From contig NZ_CP102770.1 in the NCBI RefSeq assembly GCF_038561935.1, forward strand, positions 434,001-498,000: a stretch of 64,000 nucleotides of DNA, given 5' to 3'. Below the pieces are notes generated by a model, which worked only from the letters and a program-made list of their open reading frames with translations, ran no database searches and had not been told where the DNA came from. Shown in pieces: positions 53,893 to 62,475 of this stretch; position 1 is the first letter of the stretch, and each line of letters starts with the position of its first letter. This stretch comes from Myxococcus stipitatus (lineage in GTDB: Bacteria > Myxococcota > Myxococcia > Myxococcales > Myxococcaceae). The position numbers were made by a program, and so were the translations under genes.

Positions 53893-54013
53893 GCCTCCAC
53901 CATGCCCCAAAGAAGCGCTGGCCGGGAGACAGAGCAGGCAGGCCGCGACCCAGGTGTTGGGCTCTCTGGGTTGTCAGGGCTGCTGGGGGCGGGTTAGAGG
54001 ACAGGGACGCGTC

Positions 54014-54637
54014 ATGAAAGCCTCCCTTCGCCTCCTCTTCCTCGTGGCCACCACGGTGCTCCTCGCCGACCAGGTGACCAAGTATCTGGCTGTGTCCCGG
54101 CTGACGGATGCCCTGGATGGGCGGGAGGGCCTCTCCCGGGTGACGGGGTACTTCACCCAGCACAACCTGGACAATGACCCGCCCCCGGAAGGCGAGCGCC
54201 GGGTGACCCGCCCCTATCGCTTCATCGAGGACTACTGGCACTTCCGCTACGTGGAGAACCCCGGGGCCGCGTGGGGCCTGTTCGCGAACCTGCCGGAGGG
54301 CGTGCGGCGGGTGTTCTTCCACGTCGTGAGCCTGGCGGCGCTGTCCTTCATCTTCCTGATGTACCGCCGCACCTCCACCGACCAGCGGCTGGTGCGCATG
54401 GCGCTGGCGCTCATCACGGGGGGCGCGCTGGGCAACTTCCTGGACCGGCTGATTCGCGGCTACGTCATCGACTTCATCGACTGGCATTGGCGCAACCAGC
54501 CGGGCATGCGCTGGCCCACCTTCAACGTGGCGGACGCGGCCATCTGCGTGGGGGTGGCCTTCATGCTGCTGGACTCGCTGCGGGTTCGCCGGCCGGAGGC
54601 CGTGGGCGCGCCGCTGACGCAGAGCCCCAATCCGTGA
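54014..54637 (+). CDS. lspA: Lipoprotein signal peptidase, copy 1 (207 aa)
   Basis: Four membrane helices with all LspA motifs: Asp19 in ADQVTKYL, ENPGAAWGLF, GNFLDRLIRGYVIDF (catalytic Asp144) and FNVADAAICVGV (catalytic Asp174). The enzyme cleaves prolipoprotein signal peptides in the inner membrane. It is longer than E. coli LspA (164 aa) because of an insertion of about 40 residues between helix 1 and the conserved ENPGAAWG (DALDGREGLSRVTGYFTQ and onward). It is first of an lspA-lspA-lgt cluster, 32 bp before the second lspA. Myxobacteria carry several lspA copies, linked to resistance to the LspA inhibitor myxovirescin; whether this copy matters there is open. Confidence 0.95.
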   Translation: MKASLRLLFLVATTVLLADQVTKYLAVSRLTDALDGREGLSRVTGYFTQHNLDNDPPPEGERRVTRPYRFIEDYWHFRYVENPGAAWGLFANLPEGVRRVFFHVVSLAALSFIFLMYRRTSTDQRLVRMALALITGGALGNFLDRLIRGYVIDFIDWHWRNQPGMRWPTFNVADAAICVGVAFMLLDSLRVRRPEAVGAPLTQSPNP

Positions 54638-54669
54638 CGGGTGGGGGCCTCGTGGTGTAAGCCCGGGCC

Positions 54670-55281
54670 GTGCCTCGCAAATACGTCATCCTCCTTGTCG
54701 TCGCCCTTGGCGTCATCGTGCTGGACCAGTGGACGAAGTATCTGGTCGTCCGCGAGCTGACCTCCCAGATGCAGGGGCAGGAGACGCTGGGCGGGCGCCT
54801 GGGCGCCATGTTCGGTGAGCCGCCCCCGCAGGGCTACGACGGCCTGCACTACCGTCCTCGTCGCAGCATCGAGGTCTCCGAGAACTTCTTCCGCCTGCGC
54901 TACGCGGAGAACCCGGGCGCCGCGTGGGGCCTGTTCCGGAGCATGTCCCCGGACAAGCGCGGCCCGCTCTTCCACGTCGTGAGCCTGGGCGCGGTGGTCC
55001 TCATCGTCTTCTACTTCCGCAAGCTGTCCGGCTCGGACCCGGCGGAGAAGTGGGCGCTGTGGGGCCTGCCGCTCGTGCTGGGCGGCGCGCTGGGCAACTA
55101 CATCGACCGGCTGGCGCGCGGCTTCGTCATCGACTTCCTCGAGGCACACTGGTTCGACAAGGCGGCGTGGCCGTCGTTCAACATCGCCGACTCGGCCATC
55201 TGCGTCGGCGTGGGGCTCTTGCTGGTGGATGCCTTCGTCCGCAAGGAGAAGCCCGAGCCGGCGCCGACCAAGGCCGCCTGA
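54670..55281 (+). CDS. lspA: Lipoprotein signal peptidase, copy 2 (203 aa)
   Basis: GTG start at 54670. It has the same motifs as copy 1: DQWTKYLV, ENPGAAWGLF, GNYIDRLARGFVIDF (Asp146) and FNIADSAICVGVGL (Asp174). It also has an insertion between the first helix and the conserved core, but of different sequence (GGRLGAMFGEPPPQGYDGLH). Both copies have complete catalytic pairs, so both are probably active. The C-terminus is basic and Pro-rich (RKEKPEPAPTKAA). Divergence outside the core argues for an old duplication with distinct specificity. It lies 43 bp before lgt. Confidence 0.95.
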   Translation: MPRKYVILLVVALGVIVLDQWTKYLVVRELTSQMQGQETLGGRLGAMFGEPPPQGYDGLHYRPRRSIEVSENFFRLRYAENPGAAWGLFRSMSPDKRGPLFHVVSLGAVVLIVFYFRKLSGSDPAEKWALWGLPLVLGGALGNYIDRLARGFVIDFLEAHWFDKAAWPSFNIADSAICVGVGLLLVDAFVRKEKPEPAPTKAA

Positions 55282-55324
55282 AGTCCCCCGTCGTGCTGCT
55301 TCCCTCGCCTTCCGGCAGGTCTCC

Positions 55325-56635
55325 ATGCTCCCCGTCCTCTTCCGCTTCACCTTCACCAGCTTGTGGGCGCAGCTGTTGCTGTACGCGGTGGCGCTGGGCA
55401 CGGTGGGCTACATCGTCTTCAACGGATGGCGGGGCGCGCAGGGGGAGCTGGACGCGAAGACGAAGGTGCGAGCCCCGGTGAACACCACGGACCGGGTGCT
55501 GCGCGCCGCGGGCTTCGGTGTCGCGGGCGCGGTGCTGGCGTGGTTCGGCTTGAAGTACGCGCTGCCCGCGGAGGCCTTCCCCGGAGGCAAGGGCGAGGGC
55601 ATCCCGCTGCACACCTACGGCGTGCTCCTGGCGGCGGGCTTCATGACGGCGCTGACGGTGGCGGGCCGGCTCGCGCAGGACGAGTGGCGTCAGCTCAAAC
55701 TGGTGGACGGCCAGTGGGTGGACGTGGAGGGCCCGAAGAAGCGCGAGCAGGTGATGGACATGGCCTTCTGGCTGCTCGTGGGCGGCATCGGCGGCAGCCG
55801 TCTGCTCTTCGTGCTGGTGAACTGGAAGGACTACGCGCGGGACTGGACGCAGGTGCTCTCGCTGGGCGGGGGGCTCGTCTTCTACGGTGGGCTGATTGGC
55901 GCGGCGGTGGCGGCGTGGTTCTTCGCGCGTGCGCACGGGATGGACTTCCTGCGGCTGGCGGATGTGTGCATCCCCACGGTGTCGCTGGGCCAGTGCCTGG
56001 GGCGGCTGGGGTGCTTCAGTGCGGGGTGCTGCTGGGGGGATGTCGCGCCGGCGGGCTCGGCGACCGCGGTGCACTTCCCGGGGGCGGGGCTCGCGCAGGA
56101 CCTGCTGGGGCAGGTGGGGAGCGCGTCCAGCCTGGCGTACTCGTCGCAGGTGGAGGACACGCGCTTCGTCGTGGAGTCGACGGGGCAAGTGCTCCATCAG
56201 GCGGTGCCCGAGGCGGTGCGCATCTCCGACTGGGTGCTCCAGCACGGGCACACGCTGGGCGTCTATCCCTCGCAGCTCTTCGAATCGCTGGGGCAGCTGG
56301 GGCTCTTCGTGGGGCTCCTGTACGCGCGGCGCTTCCGCCGCTTCCACGGACAGATTCTCGCGCTCTGGCTGATGGCCTACGCGGTGCTGCGCAGCACGGT
56401 GGAGCTGTTCCGGGGCGACGTGGAGCGCGGCACGCTGCACGGCCTCCTGGAGTCGATGGGGGCCCAGGGGCTGGCGGAGGGGGTGCCGCTGGAGGCCTGG
56501 TACAACATCTCGACCAGCCAGTTCATCTCGCTGTGCATGTTCGCCTTCGGGGCGACCTTGCTCTACCAGAAGGGGCGGCGAGGGGTGGGAGCCGAGCCTT
56601 CGGGCGGACTGGGCCCTACACCGACGGCGGCGTGA
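55325..56635 (+). CDS. lgt: Prolipoprotein diacylglyceryl transferase, extended (436 aa)
   Basis: Multi-span membrane enzyme that attaches diacylglycerol to the lipobox Cys before LspA cleaves. Typical motifs: HTYGVLLAAGF (His96), GGIGGSRLLFVL, GGGLVFYGGLIGA, SLGQCLGRLGCFSAGCCWGD, YPSQLFESLGQLGLF and RSTVELFRGDVERG. Compared with E. coli Lgt (about 290 aa) it has roughly 70 extra residues at the N-terminus, with two extra spans (LWAQLLLYAVALGTVGYIVF), plus an insertion at about 245-315. Directly downstream of two lspA genes, so the whole lipoprotein maturation route is clustered, fitting the many lipoproteins in this window. Confidence 0.93.
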   Translation: MLPVLFRFTFTSLWAQLLLYAVALGTVGYIVFNGWRGAQGELDAKTKVRAPVNTTDRVLRAAGFGVAGAVLAWFGLKYALPAEAFPGGKGEGIPLHTYGVLLAAGFMTALTVAGRLAQDEWRQLKLVDGQWVDVEGPKKREQVMDMAFWLLVGGIGGSRLLFVLVNWKDYARDWTQVLSLGGGLVFYGGLIGAAVAAWFFARAHGMDFLRLADVCIPTVSLGQCLGRLGCFSAGCCWGDVAPAGSATAVHFPGAGLAQDLLGQVGSASSLAYSSQVEDTRFVVESTGQVLHQAVPEAVRISDWVLQHGHTLGVYPSQLFESLGQLGLFVGLLYARRFRRFHGQILALWLMAYAVLRSTVELFRGDVERGTLHGLLESMGAQGLAEGVPLEAWYNISTSQFISLCMFAFGATLLYQKGRRGVGAEPSGGLGPTPTAA

Positions 56636-56676
56636 GGTTGATCCTCGGGCGCGGGTTGGGGACACTCTGAGGCGTC

Positions 56677-57801
56677 ATGCCGCCCCCCGACGCCCGACAG
56701 TCCGCCGCCAAGACTCCCTCCGCGAAGCCCCAGGCGGACACCAGCTCCAGCGAGGCTGTGCTTCAAGAGTGCGAGGCGCTCGAGGCGGAGCTGGCCGCGC
56801 TGCGCAACCTCTTCGAGCAGTACTTCATGGGGCTCGACCGTCATCCGCCCACCAAGGCGCATGACGACTTCAAGAAGCGGGTGAACCGGCTCAAGACGTC
56901 CTTCATCCGCAGCACGGCCGCCAAGTTCCGGGTGGGCTCGCTGCACAGCAAGTTCCTCACCTACGACCGGCTCTGGATGCGCACGCTCCAGGAGATTGAG
57001 GCGGGCACATACAAGCGGGACCTCTTCAAGGCCCGTCGCCGCGCCGAGGCCCGGGGTGGGGCGCCGAAGGACCCGAAGAAGAACGTGGTGGAGCTGCCGG
57101 AGGACATCTCCGACATGGACTTCGAGGAGGTGGAGGAGTTCGTCCGCCCCCGCCCCGTCAACGAGCCTCCCCTGGCCGCGGCCATCGCCGCGGCGGCCGC
57201 GTCCGCGCCGACGGGGACTCCATTCAGGGGGACGCCCACGGTGGCCCCCACCGCCGCGACTCCGGCCATGCCGAGCGTGGCGCCCGTCGCGCGAAGTGTC
57301 GTGCCCGGTGTGGCGCCCGTGACGCCGGTGCCCTCGGTGGCGCCCGTGGCGGGAACGCCTCCTCGAGGCCAGCCCACGGTGGCTCCGGTGGCGGGGACGC
57401 CGGCGCGAGGCTTGCCGACGGTGACGCAGCCGCTGGCGGGGACTGCGGCGAGGAGCAGCGCGCCGGTGCCTCCGGGGATGGCCACCGCGAAGCCCGCGGC
57501 GAGTGCTCCTGGCGCGGGGATGCCTCGGGTGACGGCGCCGGCCGCCACGGCGGCGCCCAGGCCTCCTTCCACGGGAGGAGGCGGCGGCATGTCGGACGAC
57601 AAGCTGCGGGCCGTGTATGACGCGTACGTCACCGCGAAGCGGCGCTGCCAGGAGGACACCTCGAAGCTGTCCTACGAGTCCGTGGCGGCGACGTTGCGCA
57701 AGCAGGTGCCGGAGCTGCTCAAGCAGCACAACGCCAAGGCGGTGGAGTTCAAGGTCGTCATCAAGGACGGCAAGGCTTCGCTCAAGGCCGTGCCGAAGTA
57801 G
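56677..57801 (+). CDS. MXAN_5187-type coiled protein with C-terminal domain (374 aa)
   Basis: Domains: a helical N-terminus (about 25-125, LQECEALEAELAALRNLFEQ, RVNRLKTSFIRSTAAKFRVG) that resembles a coiled-coil; a long Pro/Ala/Thr/Val-rich disordered linker (about 165-305, AGTPPRGQPTVAPVAGTPAR-type repeats); and a C-terminal helical domain (about 308-374) with DKLRAVYDAYVTAKRRCQED and KLSYESVAATLRKQVPELLK. The C-terminal domain is like that annotated as MXAN_5187 C-terminal; I am fairly but not fully sure. No signal peptide. It follows lgt by 41 bp and may share its transcript, but function is unknown. Confidence 0.7.
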   Translation: MPPPDARQSAAKTPSAKPQADTSSSEAVLQECEALEAELAALRNLFEQYFMGLDRHPPTKAHDDFKKRVNRLKTSFIRSTAAKFRVGSLHSKFLTYDRLWMRTLQEIEAGTYKRDLFKARRRAEARGGAPKDPKKNVVELPEDISDMDFEEVEEFVRPRPVNEPPLAAAIAAAAASAPTGTPFRGTPTVAPTAATPAMPSVAPVARSVVPGVAPVTPVPSVAPVAGTPPRGQPTVAPVAGTPARGLPTVTQPLAGTAARSSAPVPPGMATAKPAASAPGAGMPRVTAPAATAAPRPPSTGGGGGMSDDKLRAVYDAYVTAKRRCQEDTSKLSYESVAATLRKQVPELLKQHNAKAVEFKVVIKDGKASLKAVPK

Positions 57802-57814
57802 ACGGCGTCGGTGG

Positions 57815-57840
57815 TCGAGCCGTGAATCCAATGGGCTCGA
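57815..57840 (+). terminator. Terminator-like hairpin after the MXAN_5187-type gene
   Basis: TCGAGCC (57815-57821) pairs with GGCTCGA (57834-57840), 7 bp with a 12-nt loop, 13 bp after the stop. No T-tract. It is followed closely by the AT-rich hairpin at 57842. Confidence 0.45.
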
Positions 57841-57841
57841 T

Positions 57842-57862
57842 TGCATTTGAGGTTCAAATGCA
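57842..57862 (+). promoter_or_regulatory. AT-rich perfect hairpin upstream of a small lipoprotein gene
   Basis: TGCATTTGA (57842-57850) pairs with TCAAATGCA (57854-57862), nine bp with loop GGT. AT-rich stems are rare in this DNA. It lies 95 bp before the lipoprotein ATG and could be an operator or leader element. Downstream, TGGGTTTCGCTTTGCT (57918-57933) has a GG-10-GC sigma-54 spacing but a poor -24 half. Confidence 0.35.
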
Positions 57863-57957
57863 TCTCGGTTGCTGTTGATTTCCGGACGCAGGGGTTGTTT
57901 GGTGGCGAAAGCGCGTGTGGGTTTCGCTTTGCTCGTGGCTCCTTTCGTGGAGGCACG

Positions 57958-58329
57958 ATGAAGCGACTTGGCATGGCGATGCTGGTTGTCGGTGGTGTGC
58001 TGGGCTGTGAGCCGGGCCCCTTGGACGAGGCGAGCCCCGCTCCTGATGAGTCTCCGGTGCTTGCGCGTGAGGCGGAGAGAGGTGTGTCCGCCCTGCAGAA
58101 TCCGCCGACGCCGCCGCAGGGGCCCACGGACATGTGGGGGGTCTACACCTTCTATTCGAGCGGGACCTTCACCGGGCGGGTGGGGGAGTTCCGGGAGTCC
58201 TGCGGCCAGTACGGAGGTGTGCTGCGAGGCGAGACGTCCTACTTCTACAAGCACACCTACGGGGACTGTCAGTGGCCTGGGTCCACGACTGAATGCATGG
58301 CCCAGGGTGTCCCCGTCCCCTGTCCGTAG
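57958..58329 (+). CDS. Small Cys-containing lipoprotein (123 aa)
   Basis: ATG 57958 with GGAGG at 57949. Signal MKRLGMAMLVVGGVLGCEPG, lipobox VLGC (Cys17). The mature chain has a disordered acidic start (about 20-55) and a compact C-terminal domain containing MWGVYTFYSSGTFTGRVGEFRESC, CGQYGG, YFYKHTYGDCQWPG and CMAQGVPVPCP, giving about five Cys for disulfides. The domain resembles short secreted myxobacterial proteins of unknown role. A probable terminator follows at 58360. Confidence 0.75.
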   Translation: MKRLGMAMLVVGGVLGCEPGPLDEASPAPDESPVLAREAERGVSALQNPPTPPQGPTDMWGVYTFYSSGTFTGRVGEFRESCGQYGGVLRGETSYFYKHTYGDCQWPGSTTECMAQGVPVPCP

Positions 58330-58359
58330 GACGTTGTCGGTCGAGCGGAGGCCGCGCCG

Positions 58360-58382
58360 GCCCGTGGTGCGTGTGCACGGGC
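58360..58382 (+). terminator. Hairpin after the small lipoprotein gene
   Basis: GCCCGTG (58360-58366) pairs with CACGGGC (58376-58382), 7 bp, 9-nt loop, 30 bp after the stop. The rest of the 294-bp spacer to the next gene shows nothing else I can name. Confidence 0.4.
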
Positions 58383-58623
58383 GGGCATCCCTCCGAGGGG
58401 TGCGGATGCTGCGTCGTTGAGAGGGCTCTGTCCGCTGGACGACCTCCCCTTTTCTCGAAGAAGGGCACGACCTGGAGTGGTCGATGAGAGGAGCCCGGGT
58501 GCCCCGAAAAATGAGTCATCTCCCTGGCCCGCACGGGTTGTCGCGCCAGGCGCGGCTCCCTACCTTGGCCTTCGCGCGAGAAGACTGTCGGCCGGCGCGA
58601 GACACGCGGGAGGCGATGTGGGG

Positions 58624-59004
58624 ATGCAGAGGTGGCTCGGGCTGTTGGTGGGTGTGGGGGTCGCGGTGACGACGGGATGCTCGACGCCTTCAGAGGAAGC
58701 ACGAGCACGCCTGGCCGCGTTGGAGGCGGAGGCCGAGCAGATGGACGCGGTCCTGGACAACGTGGAGGAGCGGCTTCTGGGAAACCAGGCCATGCTCCAG
58801 ACGTGGCAGGAGTTAGGGCGTCGCCACCAGGAAGTGACGCAGCTGCACTGTCAGACTTCGGACGCGCACATGCTCGCGCGCATGAAGCACTACGAGAAGA
58901 TGGAAGAGCGGGTGCGCCAGTCTCGCCGCCGCAGCAGCGTGGCCGCGGTGGACACGGTGCTGACCTCGGGAAAGGTGCCCAAGCGGCAGCGGGGCGCGAA
59001 CTGA
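58624..59004 (+). CDS. Small coiled-coil lipoprotein (126 aa)
   Basis: ATG 58624 is ten bases past GGGAGG (58608-58613); GTG 58618 is too close to it. Signal MQRWLGLLVGVGVAVTTGC with lipobox TTGC (Cys19). The mature part is one long helix rich in Glu, Gln, Leu (ARLAALEAEAEQMDAVLDNVEERLL, MLQTWQELGRRHQEVTQLHC) with a basic end (RVRQSRRRSSVAAVDT, KRQRGAN). This looks like an Lpp-type coiled-coil lipoprotein, perhaps linking the outer membrane to peptidoglycan, but no Lpp C-terminal Lys motif is present. It ends one base before the convergent response regulator gene. Confidence 0.7.
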   Translation: MQRWLGLLVGVGVAVTTGCSTPSEEARARLAALEAEAEQMDAVLDNVEERLLGNQAMLQTWQELGRRHQEVTQLHCQTSDAHMLARMKHYEKMEERVRQSRRRSSVAAVDTVLTSGKVPKRQRGAN

Positions 59005-59005
59005 C

Positions 59006-59725
59006 TCAGAGGCTCATCCGCTCGCGGAACCGCAGGGACTGACGCCGGGACATCTCCACCTCGGGGCCCCCTCGCAGGCGCGCCACCAGCGTGCCTCCAG
59101 GGCCCGGCTCCAGCGTCTCGACGAAGTCCAGGTTGATGAGGTGCTGACGGCTGGCGCGGAAGAAGCGCGCCGGGTCCAGTTTCTCTTCCAGGTAGCTCAG
59201 CGAACGCAGCAGCAGGGGCTGATGTCCCGGCAGGTGCAGTCGGGAGTAGTTGCCCTCGGAGCTGATGAGCGGCACCTGGGCCAGCTGCACCAGCCAGCAG
59301 CGCTCTCCGTCGCGCACGAAGACCCGCTCCAGCGGTGTTCCCGCGGGGCGTGAGGTCTCCGGAGGCTGTTGGACGTGGCCTCGCTGACGCACGCGCTCGA
59401 GGGCCTCGGCCAGCCGCTCCGCTTCGATGGGTTTGAGCAGGTAGTCGAGCGCGTTGACGGAGAAGGCGCGCACGGCATGGGCGTCATACGCGGTGGTGAA
59501 GATGACGTCGGGGGGCTCGTCCAGGTGCTCGAGCACATCGAAGCCCGTGCCGCCGGGCATCTGGATGTCGAGCAGCAGCAGGTCCGGCGTGAGTGCCTCC
59601 ACCTGCTGGCGGGCCTGCTCCACGTGGGTGGCCTCGCCCACCACCTCCACGTCTGGGAATGCGGCCAGCAGGCGGCGAAGCTCCGCGCGGGCCAGACGTT
59701 CATCGTCGACGATGAGGACTCTCAT
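59006..59725 (-). CDS. LytTR-type response regulator (239 aa)
   Basis: Receiver domain (about 1-120): MRVLIVDDERLARAELRRLL, phospho-acceptor Asp53 in LLLLDIQMPGG, DYLLKPIEAERL. LytTR DNA-binding domain (about 140-239): VFVRDGERCWLVQLAQVPLI, FRASRQHLINLDFVE and SRRQSLRFRERM. It belongs to the LytR/AlgR class. It overlaps the kinase gene by 4 bp, so the two form a cognate pair. Target sites are not recognisable here; such systems often control envelope or secreted products. Confidence 0.93.
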   Translation of the reverse strand: MRVLIVDDERLARAELRRLLAAFPDVEVVGEATHVEQARQQVEALTPDLLLLDIQMPGGTGFDVLEHLDEPPDVIFTTAYDAHAVRAFSVNALDYLLKPIEAERLAEALERVRQRGHVQQPPETSRPAGTPLERVFVRDGERCWLVQLAQVPLISSEGNYSRLHLPGHQPLLLRSLSYLEEKLDPARFFRASRQHLINLDFVETLEPGPGGTLVARLRGGPEVEMSRRQSLRFRERMSL

Positions 59726-60792
59726 GGGGGCAGGGGGATGCGGACGCGGGCCGTCGTCAGCACCGCGCTCGTCTGGTCGAGTTGAAGTGAAGCCCCCGCG
59801 CCACACAGCAGGCGCAGCCGCTCGCTGGCGTTGTGCAGTCCTTCGCCGTTGGAGTGAGGGGGCGCGGGTGTTCCCGAGGGCGCGGGTGTGTTGGCCACCT
59901 CCAGCAGGAGCGCGCCCTCGCGCACCCGGGTGAGGACCGTCACCTCGCCGCCTTCGGGCGTCTGGGCGATGCCGTGCTTGATGGCGTTCTCCACGAGCGT
60001 CTGCACCAGCATGGCGGGCACGGCGATGCCGAGGGTCTCGGGGGCCACGTCCTCGCGCACGCGGAGCCGCTCTTCCAGACGGATGCCTTCCAGGCTCAGG
60101 TAGTCGCGCACCACCTGGAGCTCCTGGGACAGGGGCACGGTCTCCGGGCCATGCGAGGACAGCGCGTGGCGCAGGAGGGTGGACAGCCGCGTCACGGCTT
60201 GCTGCGCACGGGCGGGGTCCTCGACGATGAGGGCGCGCACGCTGTTGAGGCAGTTGAAGAGGAAGTGCGGCTGGAGCTGGGCCTTGAGGAAGCGCAGCTC
60301 GGAGGTCTGCGCGGCGACCTCCTGTCGCCAGCGCTCCCGCTCCGTCTCGCGCGCCTGCTCGACGAAGTGGACGGTGAGATAGGTGAGCAGCCACATCAGC
60401 ATCACCACCGCCCAGAAGGCGCCCCCGGTGATGATGAACGTGAAGGAGAAGTCGGAGGCGCCGTAGATGTGCAGCACCGGATAGGCGAGCACCAGTCCGA
60501 TGACCTGCTGAACGAGCCCCAAGGCCGAGCAGGTGAGCGGGACGAGGAGGGCCAGGCGCCGCATGGGCAGGCGGACCCACTCACGCATCGGCAGCCAGGT
60601 CCGGGCGAGGTGCGTGAGGAGCCCGCCCGAGAGGCACATCAGCACGGTCCAGGCGGTCCGCGATGCGAACTGCTCACCGCCGCGAGACGTGGTGGCGATG
60701 AACAGGATGGACAGCAGGATGTTCGACAGGCCGTAGAGGCCCCATCCGCCCAGCTGGCAGGCCGCATAGACCAGGGTGCGTCGGGAAGACAT
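59722..60792 (-). CDS. LytS-type sensor histidine kinase (356 aa)
   Basis: Four membrane spans at about 8-28, 46-65, 80-105 and 115-140 (for example LSNILLSILFIATT and WAVVMLMWLLTYLTV), then the His_kinase domain with phospho-acceptor His176 in LQPHFLFNCLNSVRALI and the HATPase (LVENAIKHG, LLLEVANTPAP, GEGLHNASERLRLL). This is the LytS/YehU group, paired with the overlapping LytTR regulator. The input must come through the short membrane domain; no extracellular sensor domain is present. Probably an operon with the regulator. Confidence 0.92.
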   Translation of the reverse strand: MSSRRTLVYAACQLGGWGLYGLSNILLSILFIATTSRGGEQFASRTAWTVLMCLSGGLLTHLARTWLPMREWVRLPMRRLALLVPLTCSALGLVQQVIGLVLAYPVLHIYGASDFSFTFIITGGAFWAVVMLMWLLTYLTVHFVEQARETERERWRQEVAAQTSELRFLKAQLQPHFLFNCLNSVRALIVEDPARAQQAVTRLSTLLRHALSSHGPETVPLSQELQVVRDYLSLEGIRLEERLRVREDVAPETLGIAVPAMLVQTLVENAIKHGIAQTPEGGEVTVLTRVREGALLLEVANTPAPSGTPAPPHSNGEGLHNASERLRLLCGAGASLQLDQTSAVLTTARVRIPLPP

Positions 60793-60831
60793 GCGAGCTC
60801 CTGCCGCCGAGAGGATTCGAGTCCACCATGC

Positions 60832-61749
60832 TCAGCGCTGGAACTCCATGCGCGCGACGGGGGCGTGGGCTTTCAGGAAGCCGTCGAGGGTGGAGAAGAA
60901 GCCCTCGGGGTCTTCCCACATGATGAAGTGCCGGGCCGTGTCGTGCATGACGACGCGCGCGGTGGAGAGGTTCTGGTACTGGCCTCGGTACAGGGCCTCC
61001 ACCGTCTCGCGAGGAACGCGTCCCTGGAAGGCCACCCAGGAGCCGAGCACGAAGGTGGGCGCGGTGATGCGGGACAGCTCTGGACGCAGGTCGGTGACGC
61101 TCATCTCGTACACGGCCTGAGCCACGGTCTCCGGGTCGGAGTCCGCGCCCCAGCGCGCGGCGACCTCTCGATGCGCTTCATCGGAGATGTAGATGCTCAG
61201 CGCGTGGCGGGAGCCCTGGTTGCGCTGCTCCACGGTCTGCATGCGCAGCTGCGTGCGGGTCTGCTCGGCGAAGGGCCTGGCGGACTCGGCGGTGGCACCC
61301 GGGTACATCAGGGCGGGGAGGAAGGGGACGCTGTCCACGATGAAGACGCCGCCCACGAGCTCGGGCGCATCGGCGGTGAGTCCGAGCGCGAGCACTCCGC
61401 CCAGGCTGTGTCCGACGATGATGGGCTTCTGGAGGCCATGCGCGCGGATGTAGTCGGCGAGCGCGCGGCGCACGGTGGGCATGAAGGGAGCGGGGATGGA
61501 GGGCTGACCCGCGAAGCCCGCGAGGGTGAAGACGTGGCAGTCGTACTGCCCCTGGAAGTGGGTGACGGTGTCGTCCCACACGGTGCCGGCCGAGGCGAGG
61601 CCGGGGATGAACAGCACGGGGCGCCCTTGTCCCGAGCGCTTGACCAGGAAGGGGGCGGGAGGCGCGGACGCGCTGGAGGGCGCGGTGGTGGCGCATCCGG
61701 AAAAGAGGGCCAGGGCGATGAGCGTGGCCAGAAAGGGGGCACGACGCAT
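60832..61749 (-). CDS. Alpha/beta hydrolase lipoprotein (305 aa)
   Basis: Lipobox FSGC (Cys19) after MRRAPFLATLIALALFSG. The fold is alpha/beta hydrolase: oxyanion strand VLFIPGLASAGTVWD, nucleophile Ser115 in VGHSLGG, and a C-terminal His274 in DTARHFIMWEDPEGF. LVGGVFIVDSVPFL follows. The cap region (about 165-215) is variable. This is an esterase/lipase or thioesterase-like enzyme outside the cytoplasm; the substrate is unknown. It lies 39 bp from the kinase start on the same strand, so it may be read into the two-component operon. Confidence 0.85.
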   Translation of the reverse strand: MRRAPFLATLIALALFSGCATTAPSSASAPPAPFLVKRSGQGRPVLFIPGLASAGTVWDDTVTHFQGQYDCHVFTLAGFAGQPSIPAPFMPTVRRALADYIRAHGLQKPIIVGHSLGGVLALGLTADAPELVGGVFIVDSVPFLPALMYPGATAESARPFAEQTRTQLRMQTVEQRNQGSRHALSIYISDEAHREVAARWGADSDPETVAQAVYEMSVTDLRPELSRITAPTFVLGSWVAFQGRVPRETVEALYRGQYQNLSTARVVMHDTARHFIMWEDPEGFFSTLDGFLKAHAPVARMEFQR

Positions 61750-61932
61750 GGAGGACTCCCACGGTGACGGGCGCCGCCGGAAGGGCGGTGCCGGGCGAGG
61801 AGGAAGGTACGTGTCGAGACGCGGGGCGCCCCGGATACTCCATGAGCGGTTCCCTCACGGGATGAGTGGTGGGGCGCGTGGGTGACTGGCGTGGGCGCCG
61901 AGCGTTCGTTGGACGAGGGTTGCCCGACGGGA

Positions 61933-62376
61933 CTACCGCGCGCGGAGCTCCTCGCGAATCTCCATGAGGATGCGCCCCAGCATGTTCTTGCCGCTCCCGT
62001 CTCCACCGTCTCCCCAGTAGTCGTCCTGGTCGGTGTGTTCGACGAGCTTCGCGTCGCCCGTCTCCAGGAGGAGCCGCGTGAGGTCCTCGTGTTGGGAGAA
62101 CTTGGCGCGGACGGCTTCGCGCATCACGGAGACCTTGATGGAGTCCCAGTCGCGCCGGAGCTTGAGCTTGCGGTCTCTCCCCATCCGGGCCGCGAGCATG
62201 GGCGTGCGCGCCTGGCGAATGGCTTCCTGGGCCGTGGGGTCTTCGAACTTCCGCGCCTGGAAGTAGTGCTCGCTGGTCGGCCACATCCGCCCCGCGAGCT
62301 TGATGGGGTAGGGCGCGAAGTTCGAGCACCAGCCGTGGTCATCGGTGACGCTGTAGAAGTGGATGACGGGAGTCAC
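61933..62376 (-). CDS. NADAR-family (YbiA-like) protein (147 aa)
   Basis: GTG start at 62376, with AGGAG upstream. The protein begins with IHFYSVTDDHGWCSNFAPYP, then WPTSEHYFQARKF, QEAIRQARTPMLAARMGR, VMREAVRAKFSQHEDLTRLLLET and SGKNMLGRILMEIREEL, a complete NADAR set. Such proteins act on ADP-ribose or N-glycosidic bonds of riboflavin intermediates, and some remove ADP-ribose from DNA or RNA bases. Which applies cannot be told. Cytoplasmic, standalone. Confidence 0.92.
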   Translation of the reverse strand: MTPVIHFYSVTDDHGWCSNFAPYPIKLAGRMWPTSEHYFQARKFEDPTAQEAIRQARTPMLAARMGRDRKLKLRRDWDSIKVSVMREAVRAKFSQHEDLTRLLLETGDAKLVEHTDQDDYWGDGGDGSGKNMLGRILMEIREELRAR

Positions 62377-62475
62377 TGCCTGCTCCTGGGCGCGGTGGGC
62401 CTTGGTATGCACTGTCCGGGCGGGTACTTCATGACACGCGTGATTTCCTGAAATGCCCGTGGTGTTGGAGGAAAC

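Noticed and set aside
57918..57933. TGGGTTTCGCTTTGCT as a sigma-54 promoter for the small lipoprotein gene
   Set aside because: GG-10-GC spacing is right, but the -24 half lacks CAC, so it was not listed as a promoter.
59006..60580. Reading the response regulator as a 524-aa fusion by using an upstream start
   Set aside because: The upstream part is antisense-like sequence over the kinase gene with no domain. MRVLIVDD at 59725 is the natural start.
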